This document shows positions 42,101 to 49,800 of a DNA stretch of 64,000 nt, piece after piece. Numbering within the stretch: position 1 is the stretch's first letter; every line of letters begins with the position of its first letter. The stretch comes from Ruminococcaceae bacterium UBA6353 (lineage in GTDB: Bacteria; Bacillota; Clostridia; Oscillospirales; Acutalibacteraceae). The DNA is taken from positions 186,001 to 250,000 of the forward strand of contig DJRT01000023.1 in assembly GCA_002437905.1 (NCBI GenBank), given 5' to 3'. The notes under the pieces are model-generated. The model had not been told where the DNA came from. It did not search any database and worked only from the letters and a program-made list of their open reading frames with translations. The position numbers and the translations under genes were made by a program.

Positions 42101-43478
42101 CGGCAAAATTCTCGATAAATGAGCCGCAGCCGGAGGAGCAAGCCTCATTAAGCATGATGGAATCCACCACACCGTCCTTGAGGCGGATACACTTCATATC
42201 CTGCCCGCCGATATCCAGCACACAGTCGGTGGCCGGGTCAAAAAAGCGTGCCGCCGTGGCATGGGCAATGGTCTCCACCTCGCCCTCATCCAGCGAAAAG
42301 GCTGATTTGAGCAGCTGTTCACCATAGCCGGTGGAGCAGCTATACACAATATGCGCTGCCGGCGGCAGTGCCTGCTCCAGTGCCGCCATAGCGGCGATCG
42401 CCGTTTTGATCGGGTCGCCCTGGTTGTTTTCGTAGGTGGAGAACAGCAGCTCACCCTGCTCACCGATCAGCACCATCTTGGTGGTGGTGGAGCCGGCGTC
42501 AATGCCGAGGAAGCAATTGCCGCTGTATTCCGCCAGCGGCGCCTTGTTCACCCGCGCCTGCGCATGGCGCTGCAGAAATGCATGGTACTCCGCCTCATCG
42601 GCAAAAAGCGGCTCCAGCCGCTTGGTCTCGTACTCGGTTTTGGTATCGTTCTTCAGGCGCTCTGTCAGCGCCGAGAGGGTCAGCTGCGCCCCCTCCTCCC
42701 GCGCCATAGCCGCACCAAGCGCCGCAAACAGGTGGGAATTTTCCGGATCAATCACCGCCTCCGGCGGCAGGTGCAGCGTGCGGATAAATGCCTTCTTCAG
42801 CTCCGGCAAAAAGTGCAGCGGCCCGCCGAGGAAAGCCACATTGCCGCGGATCGGCTTGCCGCAGGCCAGACCGGAAACCGTCTGGTTAACCACCGCCTGA
42901 AACACCGATGCCGCAATATTGGCACGGGAGGCGCCGTCATTGATCAGCGGCTGGATATCCGTTTTGGCAAACACACCGCAGCGCGAAGCGATGGGGTACA
43001 GCTCCTGCGCATGCTGCGCCATCTCGTTCAGGCCGGCGGCATCGGTCTGCAGCAGCGCCGCCATCTGATCAATAAAGGAGCCGGTGCCGCCGGCGCACAC
43101 GCCGTTCATGCGCTCCTCCAGCCCACCGGTGAAATAGATGATCTTGGCATCCTCGCCGCCCAGCTCCACTGCCACATCCGTGCGGGGGCAGGCAGCCTTC
43201 AGCGCTGCCGCCACGGCCACAACCTCCTGCACAAAGGGCACACTGAGCGACCGGGCAATGCCGATAGCACCGGACCCGGTAATGTGCACCGAAAGGCGCA
43301 CATCGCCAAGCCGCTCACCAGCCTCCGCCAGAAGTGCCAGCAGCGTATCCTTGGTGTGCGCCAGATGCCGGCGGTATTCGCCGAAAAGCAGCCGGCCATC
43401 TTCATCCGTGATCACCAGCTTCACGGTAGTAGAGCCGATATCAATTCCTGCGCGGTACAGCGCCGTCTGTCCGGTCAT
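39186..43478 (-). CDS. Large acyl-CoA dehydratase activase-related protein (two ASKHA domains plus DUF2229)
   Basis: A 1,430-aa protein with two tandem HgdC/BadF-type ATPase domains. Each has the phosphate motif GIDIGSTTVK or GIDAGSTTTK and cysteines placed for a bridging [4Fe-4S] cluster (VCAGGTGSF and SRCGVF in the first; EACSSGCGSF and TRCTVF in the second). The last about 750 residues contain the DUF2229 region (GVIGIPRVLNIYENYP, ESECYPAKLAHGHV) and a dehydratase-like part with TQTGGCCRASNYVGF. HgdC-type proteins inject an electron into 2-hydroxyacyl-CoA dehydratases. No dehydratase is adjacent here. It follows plsY by 20 nt. Physiological function is unknown. Confidence 0.85.
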   Translation of the reverse strand: MTGQTALYRAGIDIGSTTVKLVITDEDGRLLFGEYRRHLAHTKDTLLALLAEAGERLGDVRLSVHITGSGAIGIARSLSVPFVQEVVAVAAALKAACPRTDVAVELGGEDAKIIYFTGGLEERMNGVCAGGTGSFIDQMAALLQTDAAGLNEMAQHAQELYPIASRCGVFAKTDIQPLINDGASRANIAASVFQAVVNQTVSGLACGKPIRGNVAFLGGPLHFLPELKKAFIRTLHLPPEAVIDPENSHLFAALGAAMAREEGAQLTLSALTERLKNDTKTEYETKRLEPLFADEAEYHAFLQRHAQARVNKAPLAEYSGNCFLGIDAGSTTTKMVLIGEQGELLFSTYENNQGDPIKTAIAAMAALEQALPPAAHIVYSCSTGYGEQLLKSAFSLDEGEVETIAHATAARFFDPATDCVLDIGGQDMKCIRLKDGVVDSIMLNEACSSGCGSFIENFAASLGLTAENFAAAAVTATAPVDLGTRCTVFMNSNVKQAQKEGATVPDISAGLAYSVIKNALYKVIKLADARELGSHIVVQGGTFYNKAVLRALEKIAGAQVTCPDICGLMGAFGAALIARERYAQRPAGAQTTTLSFADIRALQYHSTTARCGGCENNCLLTINTFSGGRRYITGNRCEKKVGGNGGKKGENLVEYKRQRLFGYEPLPPEQAPRGVIGIPRVLNIYENYPFWATFFRALGFRTVLSPFSSPKLYQLGMDSIPSESECYPAKLAHGHVQWLINSGIETIFHPSVFYEYQETACARNHFNCPMVIGYPENIRNNVEDVADGRVRYIHPFMAFTDEATVTRRLEQVCLESWGIPAQEVRRAAQLAWAEQRQAKADIRAEGERVLRRMHDLGERGIVLAGRPYHIDPEINHGIPEMIASYGLHVLTEDSLPPVAADDRPLRVLDQWTYHARLYNAAEYVRTRSDLELVQLNSFGCGLDAVTTDQVCEILEGAGRLYTVLKIDEVNNLGAARIRIRSLLAAMNSQKPVGTPPPAYAYHRTEFTKEMFREGYTILAPQMSPIHFDLVEPVFRRYGYRVEMLNNATKKAVDMGLKYVNNDACYPSIITVGQMMEAVLSGRYDTDRLALIMTQTGGCCRASNYVGFIRRALDKAGYPHIPVISLNAGGLEKNSGFHLTVPMLKAGLRAVIWGDLLMRCLYRVRPYEQEPGAADALHRKWREICINTALGTEKRYSNRQICEGIVRDFDTLPINEALRKPRVGIVGEVLVKYMPLANNHLVELLEREGAEAVVPDFLDFISMFAYNAQFKHEALGASWWGAAVSRLGVDVLDVLRRPALEALRHSRRFTPPSTIDEIADCARPFLSIGNQYGEGWFLCGEMVELLHEDVPNIVCIQPFACLPNHITGKGVIKALKKAYPQANIAAVDYDPGASEVNQLNRIKLMLAVAKENMPAAPAPAEETPAAPITVG

Positions 43479-43498
43479 GTTTGCCTACGCCTCCTGAT

Positions 43499-44116
43499 TT
43501 ATGAATGTCCAAAGCGGAATTTTGTCTCATTGCCGTGCAGCAGCCGGCGGATATTCTCCCGGTGGCGGACCACCACAAAGGCCACACAGGCGGCATAGGC
43601 CACACACACGGGCAGTGCCGCCCCCAGCGCCGCCACACAGCCGGCGCCCACGATCAGCCCCGCCATGGTGGAGAGGGACATGTACCTGGTCGTCAGCAGC
43701 AGCACCACCATCACCAGCGTAGCCGCCAGCCCCGCGCGCCAGTCCAGCAGCCACGCTGCCGAAAGGCACACCAGGAAGCCCTTGCCGCCGCGAAACCCAT
43801 ACTGTGCGGGAAAGGCATGCCCCGCCAGCGCAAACGCCGCTCCATAGGCCACGCCGGCCTGCCAGCCATCCCCGAAGTGCCGGAACAGCAGCCCGGCCAC
43901 GCTCAGTGCCGCCAACCCCTTGCCGATATCCAGAAGGAACACCACCCAGGCGTACCGTGCACCGAATACCCGGCGGAAATTGGTAAAGCCGGGATTGCCG
44001 CTGCCCTGTGTGCGGATATCGGTATGATACACCGCCCTGGACAGGGCAATGGCCGGATTGAAGCCGGAAAGCAGGTAGGCCAGCACGGCGCACAGGCCGT
44101 AGAGGACATATTTCAT
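43499..44116 (-). CDS. plsY: Glycerol-3-phosphate acyltransferase PlsY
   Basis: A 205-aa polytopic protein. The PlsY motifs are SGNPGFTNFRRVFG (motif 1), HAFPAQYGFRGGKG (motif 2) and a C-terminal RHRENIRRLLHG (motif 3). It transfers acyl groups from acyl-phosphate to glycerol-3-phosphate, the first step of phospholipid synthesis. The ATG at 44116 has AGGGGAG; the TTG at 44137 is rejected as it has poorer context. It follows fakA by 13 nt, which provides the acyl-phosphate. Confidence 0.95.
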   Translation of the reverse strand: MKYVLYGLCAVLAYLLSGFNPAIALSRAVYHTDIRTQGSGNPGFTNFRRVFGARYAWVVFLLDIGKGLAALSVAGLLFRHFGDGWQAGVAYGAAFALAGHAFPAQYGFRGGKGFLVCLSAAWLLDWRAGLAATLVMVVLLLTTRYMSLSTMAGLIVGAGCVAALGAALPVCVAYAACVAFVVVRHRENIRRLLHGNETKFRFGHS

Positions 44117-44129
44117 ATGGGTCTCCCCT

Positions 44130-45773
44130 TTACTCAATGATCAGGATATACCGGTAGATCTCCTGCCCGCCGGCGGTCACATACAGCTCACAGCCGGGGT
44201 GGGTCTGCGCAATATAGGCCCGGATTGCCTGCGTCTGCTGCTCATCGGCGTCCTTGCCGCTGAGCAGGATACAGATCTCGCGGTCGGTGAAATCCAGTTC
44301 ATCCACCAGCCGCCTGGCCGTGTCCACCGGGTCATTGTCCGCCGAAAGGATCCGGTCACCGATAAAGCCGATGTATTCACCCTTATACAGGGATAGCCCA
44401 TCGCTGTCCGTATCGCGGGAGCAGGTGGCCACCGCAGCGGTCACCACACCTTCCATGGCGGCAGTCAGCTCCGCAGTGATCGCGTCGGCATCGCCGCTTT
44501 CGGTGTTCAGCATAGACAGTGCCGCATACCCCTCGCCAAGGCTGCGGCTTTCGATCACCCGCACATCCGCGCCGGTGTACATCCCGGCCGCCTGCCGGGC
44601 AGCCAGCAGCACATTGCCATTGTTCGGCAGCACAAAGATGGTATCGGCATTCGCCCGGTCAAACGCGGCCAGAAAATCGCCGGCGGAGGGATTCATGCTT
44701 TGGCCGCCGTTGATGACCTCATCCGCCCCAAGCTGCCGGAAGAGCGCCTGGATGCCCTCCCCACAGGCAACCGTAACCACCCCGAAGGGGCGGCGCTCCG
44801 GTGTCGGCGTCTCCGCCGGCGAAAGGCTATTGTGCTGCAGGGACATATTTTCGATCTTCACGGTCAGAAACTCGCCGTACCGCTGGCAAAAAGCCAGCAC
44901 ACGGTCCGGCGTCATGGTGTGCACATGCACCTTCACGATGCTGCCGGTTTTGAACGCCACCACCGAATTACCGATGGTTTGCAGATACTCCGTCAGCGTT
45001 TCCACTGCAAAAGCCTCCACATCTGTTTTGGCTGTTTGCAGGCGCAGCAGCAGTTCGGTGCAATACCCATACTCCAGCACGCTGTCCTCTGTAAAGGCCT
45101 GAATATTCGGCTGCGAGCCGGGCTGTAAGCCGGGCTGTGAGCCAGCCGGCACGGATGCGGCCGGCAGCGGTTTGCCGGTCAGCACCTGCTGCATCCCCTC
45201 CACAATACGGAGCAGGCCGGCGCCGCCGGAATCCACCACACCGGCCTTTTTCAGCACCGGCAACAGCTCCGGCGTGTGCTGCAGGGAGCGCTCAGCCTGC
45301 GCCAGAAAGGCGGCAAAAAAGCCGACAATATCCGCGGCCTCTGCCGCACAGGCGGCCTGCGTAGCCTCCCGTGCCACCGTCAGAATGGTTCCCTCTGCCG
45401 GCTCCAGCACCGCCCGATAGGCGTGGGCCACTCCTTCCTCAAACGCCCGGCTAAGCTGGCCGGCATCCGCCGTTTCCAGGCCGGAAAGGCCGGCGGCAAT
45501 CCCGTCAAAAAGCTGTGACAGGATCACCCCGGAATTTCCCCGCGCGGACACCAGCATCCCGTCGCCGGCTGCCCGGGCAGCGGTGCCCAGGCCGCCCTGC
45601 GGCTGTGCCGCAAGACCACCGCGGATGGTCAGCAGCATATTATCCCCGGTGTCGCCATCCGGGATGGGAAACACATTCAGCTCATTGATCTCCGCCGCAT
45701 GGCGCTGCAGATTTTCCGCACCGCCGGCAAGCATCCGGCAATACAGCGGAGCATCCACTACAGGTATATTCAT
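44130..45773 (-). CDS. fakA: Fatty acid kinase catalytic subunit FakA (DAK2 domain, YloV family)
   Basis: A 547-aa protein. The N-terminal DAK2 domain has the Mg-ATP aspartates in NVFPIPDGDTGDNML and the blocks SARGNSGVILSQLF and AGVVDSGGAGLL. A long Ser/Gln/Pro-rich linker (about 210-225, SVPAGSQPGLQPGSQPNIQA) is followed by a middle domain with FKTGSIVKVHVHTMTPD, and a C-terminal DegV-like domain. It phosphorylates fatty acids held by FakB to acyl-phosphates. Its start lies 3 nt after the degV-like gene, and plsY follows, so the substrate chain is encoded in order. Confidence 0.88.
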   Translation of the reverse strand: MNIPVVDAPLYCRMLAGGAENLQRHAAEINELNVFPIPDGDTGDNMLLTIRGGLAAQPQGGLGTAARAAGDGMLVSARGNSGVILSQLFDGIAAGLSGLETADAGQLSRAFEEGVAHAYRAVLEPAEGTILTVAREATQAACAAEAADIVGFFAAFLAQAERSLQHTPELLPVLKKAGVVDSGGAGLLRIVEGMQQVLTGKPLPAASVPAGSQPGLQPGSQPNIQAFTEDSVLEYGYCTELLLRLQTAKTDVEAFAVETLTEYLQTIGNSVVAFKTGSIVKVHVHTMTPDRVLAFCQRYGEFLTVKIENMSLQHNSLSPAETPTPERRPFGVVTVACGEGIQALFRQLGADEVINGGQSMNPSAGDFLAAFDRANADTIFVLPNNGNVLLAARQAAGMYTGADVRVIESRSLGEGYAALSMLNTESGDADAITAELTAAMEGVVTAAVATCSRDTDSDGLSLYKGEYIGFIGDRILSADNDPVDTARRLVDELDFTDREICILLSGKDADEQQTQAIRAYIAQTHPGCELYVTAGGQEIYRYILIIE

Positions 45774-45776
45774 GCG

Positions 45777-46670
45777 TCAGCCCCCTATGCGGAAGGTGAC
45801 CTCGCGCCCCATGCCAAACACCGCAAAGGCGTCCGGCCCGATGGAGGCACCGATGATCGGCCCGATATACCCGACATACACATCCCTGCAGGGGATCTCC
45901 TGCCGCAGCAGCTGCTGCAGTGCAGCCACTTCCTCGGCCGCGCAGTCCGCATGCGCCAGATACAGCGTCTGCTCCTGCGGAGCAATCACACTTTCCTTCA
46001 GCAGGGCAACGATCTCCCGCAGGGAGCTTTGCCGACCCTTGACCTTCTTATAGGCGGCCTGTTCGCCGTCTGCATCGGCCAGGATGATCGGCTTCACCCC
46101 CATCAGGTTGCCGAAAAAGGCGGCAGACCCTTTCACACGGCCGGCACGGCGCAGGGCATCCAGCGAGTGTACGGTGCAGTATTCGTTGACATTTTTCCGC
46201 ATATGCATGATTTTATCGGCAATTTCTGCGGCTGTCAAGCCCCCGGCGGCCATTTTTGCCGCCTCAATGGCCAACATGCCCTCGCCCATGCTGGCATTCA
46301 GCGAGTCAATGCAGTGGATCTGCGCGTCCGGATAGCCCTCCAGCAGCTTTTCCGCCACCACATGCCCGGTGTTCACCGAACCGGACTGCTTGGAGGAGCA
46401 GGCGATGTACACAATATCGCATCCCTCCTCCAGATATTGCGTAAAGATCCGCTGGAATTCATCCACCGGCACCTGCGTGGTGGTGATGCGCTTGCCCTGC
46501 CGCATCAGTCCGTAGAAGGCGTGCACATCCTCCGGCGTCCAGGAAAGCAGCGCCGGCGAGGTCTCCCCCTCAAACACCGTGTTCATCCGCGCATAGTCGA
46601 TGTCATAGCGCTGCATCAGCTCCGGCGTCAGGTCGGCACAGGAATCGGTCAGGATTTTCACTCGGTTCAT
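45777..46670 (-). CDS. DegV family fatty-acid-binding protein (FakB-like)
   Basis: A 297-aa DegV protein. The N-terminal VKILTDSCADLTPEL, ITTTQVPVDEF and IACSSKQSGSVNTGH blocks form the fatty-acid-head pocket. Later blocks are DSLNASMGEGML and VHSLDALRRAGRVKG (family: L-K-R-G-G-R). It holds a fatty acid for phosphorylation by FakA, encoded immediately downstream. The length is typical (about 280). The ATG has a GGAGGG site. It is the first gene of fakB-fakA-plsY-activase. Confidence 0.9.
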   Translation of the reverse strand: MNRVKILTDSCADLTPELMQRYDIDYARMNTVFEGETSPALLSWTPEDVHAFYGLMRQGKRITTTQVPVDEFQRIFTQYLEEGCDIVYIACSSKQSGSVNTGHVVAEKLLEGYPDAQIHCIDSLNASMGEGMLAIEAAKMAAGGLTAAEIADKIMHMRKNVNEYCTVHSLDALRRAGRVKGSAAFFGNLMGVKPIILADADGEQAAYKKVKGRQSSLREIVALLKESVIAPQEQTLYLAHADCAAEEVAALQQLLRQEIPCRDVYVGYIGPIIGASIGPDAFAVFGMGREVTFRIGG

Positions 46671-46733
46671 ATAGGTTTCCCTCCATCATCTTTCCGGTCG
46701 ACAGCATTCGACCAATTTTGACATGATGGTAGC

Positions 46734-46761
46734 AACCAAAACTAAACTGAAACGAAACTGT
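46734..46761 (-). promoter_or_regulatory. Phased GTTT repeats upstream of fakB
   Basis: The minus strand carries a run of five GTTT-type units (GTTTC GTTTC AGTTTA GTTTT GGTTG) at 5-6 nt spacing, about 65 nt before the fakB start. It lies in the promoter region, but I cannot place -35 and -10 boxes confidently. It could be a regulator site or an AT-rich UP-like element. Confidence 0.35.
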
Positions 46762-46789
46762 GCCTTTCCTTCACCCCCGAGGCAATGCG

Positions 46790-46823
46790 GCAGGGCGGCG
46801 ATTGCTGCCAACCGCCGCCCTGC
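46790..46823 (-). terminator. Hairpin after the 1,696-aa surface protein gene
   Basis: An 11-bp GC-rich stem GCAGGGCGGCG/CGCCGCCCTGC (46790-46800 with 46813-46823), 12 nt beyond the stop codon. The T-run is poor, so it may be a weak terminator or a stabilising hairpin. Confidence 0.5.
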
Positions 46824-46834
46824 TATTTGGGGAG

Positions 46835-49800
46835 TCAGGAGTTCTTCTGTTGTTTCTTTGCGGTCACTGCGCCGGCCAGCACGCCGCCGCTGACGAACAG
46901 CAGCGCGATCCACAGCACCAGGCTGTTCTGCCCGGCGGTCTGCGGGGATTTCGACTCGTCCGGCAGCTTTTCGGTCACCGTATCGGCCTTGGCGATCAAC
47001 CCGGTCGCCGCCGCGTCGCCATAGTACCTGTCGCAGCCATCGCAGTACCAGTATTCGGTGTTGCCCTCGGCGTCTCTGGTCGCCGCCTTGGCGGGGATGT
47101 GCTTAAGATTGGTGTGATTGTTTGCGTCGATCCCGCCGTAAGCCTTACCGCAGGCTTCGCACACCGCTTTTCCGGTGCAGGTGGCTTTGCCGCCCGCACA
47201 ATCTTGGGTTTCAAGCCCGGTGCAGCCATCCACCGCACACTTGCGCGTATGCGTACCGTCACCGTTGGATGCCCATGCGCCGAAGGTATGCCCGGCATTG
47301 ACCGTCACCGTCATTTCGGTGCTGTTGCCTGCCTTATCGGTCACAACGATTTTCTGCTCTCTGTCTGCCGGAGCCAGCGTAAAGCTGTTGTTTTCGTCCA
47401 GCTTGACCTCCGTGCTGTTTACGGTGACGGTGCCAATATACTTTTCGTCAATGGTGACCGTCTGCGCCGCGCAATAGATCCCGCCATTCTCGATACCCTT
47501 AATGACGGGCTTTGTGGCATCAAGCACAATGCCTTCTTCCGAGCAGATATAGGTCGTATTGCCCGCCGTATCGGTCAATCGGACATAGATGATATACTCG
47601 TTATCCGGATCCATGCTGAACGGTGCGGTGTACACAGTGAAAGACGCATTTGCCAGCTCCGCTTTGGTCAATGCCTTACTGGACAGCCAATATTCGATCT
47701 TGACTGTCTCGCCGCTGTTGTCGGCTACGGTAACAGTGACCGTTTGCGTCTCCTTAAAGAACAGCCCGAAAGTGATATCATTGAGGAATTTTCCCCAAAC
47801 CTTCGTAGCGACCTGTATTTTGCCTGTCGGTTCTTCGATATCTTTCCACTGCGCTGTGATGGTCATATTCTCCGCAGGCATTGTCGTGGGAATCGTCTTA
47901 TCCCAACCGATGAAGGTATAGCCTTTTCTTGTTGGGGCAGCAGGCTTGGTAATATCCGTGCCGTAATCCTGCGTAATGGGAGCAATGCTGCTGCCGCCGG
48001 CAGTGTCAAAGGTGATCGTGTACTGATTGATGCTCCACTGCGCCGTGATGGTCACATTCTCCGCAGGCATTGTTGTGGGAATGGTCTTATTCCAACCGTT
48101 AAAGGTGTAGCCCTCCCTTGTCGGATCGGCAGGCGCGGTAATATCCGTACCGTAATCCTGCGCAATAGGAGCAATGCTGCTGCCGCCGGCGGTGTCAAAG
48201 GTGATCGTATACCGATTGATGCTCCACTGCGCAGTAAGCGTGATGTCGTCAAGCACCGGAGCCGAAAAATCATATTGACTTGCGCCGGTATTCCAACCGG
48301 CAAAGGTGTGACCGATTTTTTTGCAGCCGGACGGCTCTGTCGCTTTTTGTCCGCGCAAAATTTTCTGCGCATTAACCGCGCTGCCACCATTTGAATTGAA
48401 AGTCACCGTGCGTTTGGCACTGTCTTCAATCGTGCCCGAACCCGTTACGGTGCCGTAAAAGATGCCGCCGGTGATTTTGCCGTTATTTTCGACTTCGCCG
48501 TAGAAAATGCCGTCCGTGATCTCGCCGTCGCAGACGAATCTGCCGTTCATTGGGGCATCGGGCATATTGATACCGCTGCCGACGCGGACCTGCGTCTCCG
48601 CTTCAACGGTAAGGTTTTCCCATGTTCCGCCTGCTGAAATGTCCAAGCTTCCGCCTATAGATACATGATCTCCGCTGAGAGTCAGCTTGACCTTTTCCGG
48701 TGTCCAGCAGTCAATCACGAGATCTCCGGCAATCTCGGCTTTATCATTGATGATCAGTTTTGCATTCGTGGGGAAATTTATGTCGTGGAGCCGGAGATAG
48801 TCCTTCACCTTCGCGTTGCCGCTGAGCGTTATCAGGCTGTCGTCGTAGATCCATGTCCAGACAAGCTCATCGGTTTCTGCTTTGTCGGTCATGCTGAGAA
48901 CGGAATCCTCTTTGACAATGATCGTGCCCGCCTTTGCGCTGCCGCCTATTCGGGCGCTGCTGTTTCCATACAGAAAAAGCTTAGCCGCAGATGCATTTCC
49001 GCTCATGAAGACCGCGGCATCATCATATGCACTCGGACCGTCATCACTCCTCACGGCACTGTTATCGAACATACGGAGCTCGGCTTTTTGTACTAAGAAC
49101 ACCTCTCCCTTTACCGTGCTGCTGCCGCGCATGATGAATTGATTTTCACCGACGAGGTAGGCGGTATGGTTCCATGCCGCGCCGTGCTGCTTCATCGTCG
49201 AGCCGTCGATCATGCCGCCGCCTATGCAGTCGGTCAGCGTGAATGTTATGGGCGAGGTCGCATCCGGGTCCATAGAGATCAGCGCACCGTCCCATTCAAA
49301 GCTCGCATCATCAGCCACAGACACCGTACTGCCGTTCAGGCAGAGGTTGACATCGCCGCGGAGCACCTGATCACTCTTGACGGAGACATCGGTCACGAGA
49401 TAATAATTGCCTGCCTCGGTCGGGAGCGAATCGGTTTTTATCCACGGCTGCCACTCGGTATCCGTGTGGCTTTCGTGTCCGTCATTGCTCTTGCCGCCGC
49501 AAATGCAGTGGTTGTGCGGAGAAATGATATTCACATATCGTGCAAATTCCAACCTATCCAGGTTTCCGGGTTCTGTATACACTGCGCCCGAGCCGTCGGC
49601 ATTATCGGAGGTCAGAATTTTTATATCCTTGTTGCCGAGAGCGATCCATTCATATAAGTTCAAACATCTGCTTTGATAGGAAATTATCTTAAGAGAGCCC
49701 GAACCGCTTATTGTCAGCTGTTTGGCACCTTTTATGGCTGACCTTCCGGCGTAAACATTCGCTTCCTCCGGCAGAATGGTATTCTTGCCGACCAAAACGA

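Noticed and set aside
39387..42122. 911-aa open frame opposite the large activase
   Set aside because: Same antisense composition; the minus-strand protein has clear ASKHA motifs throughout.
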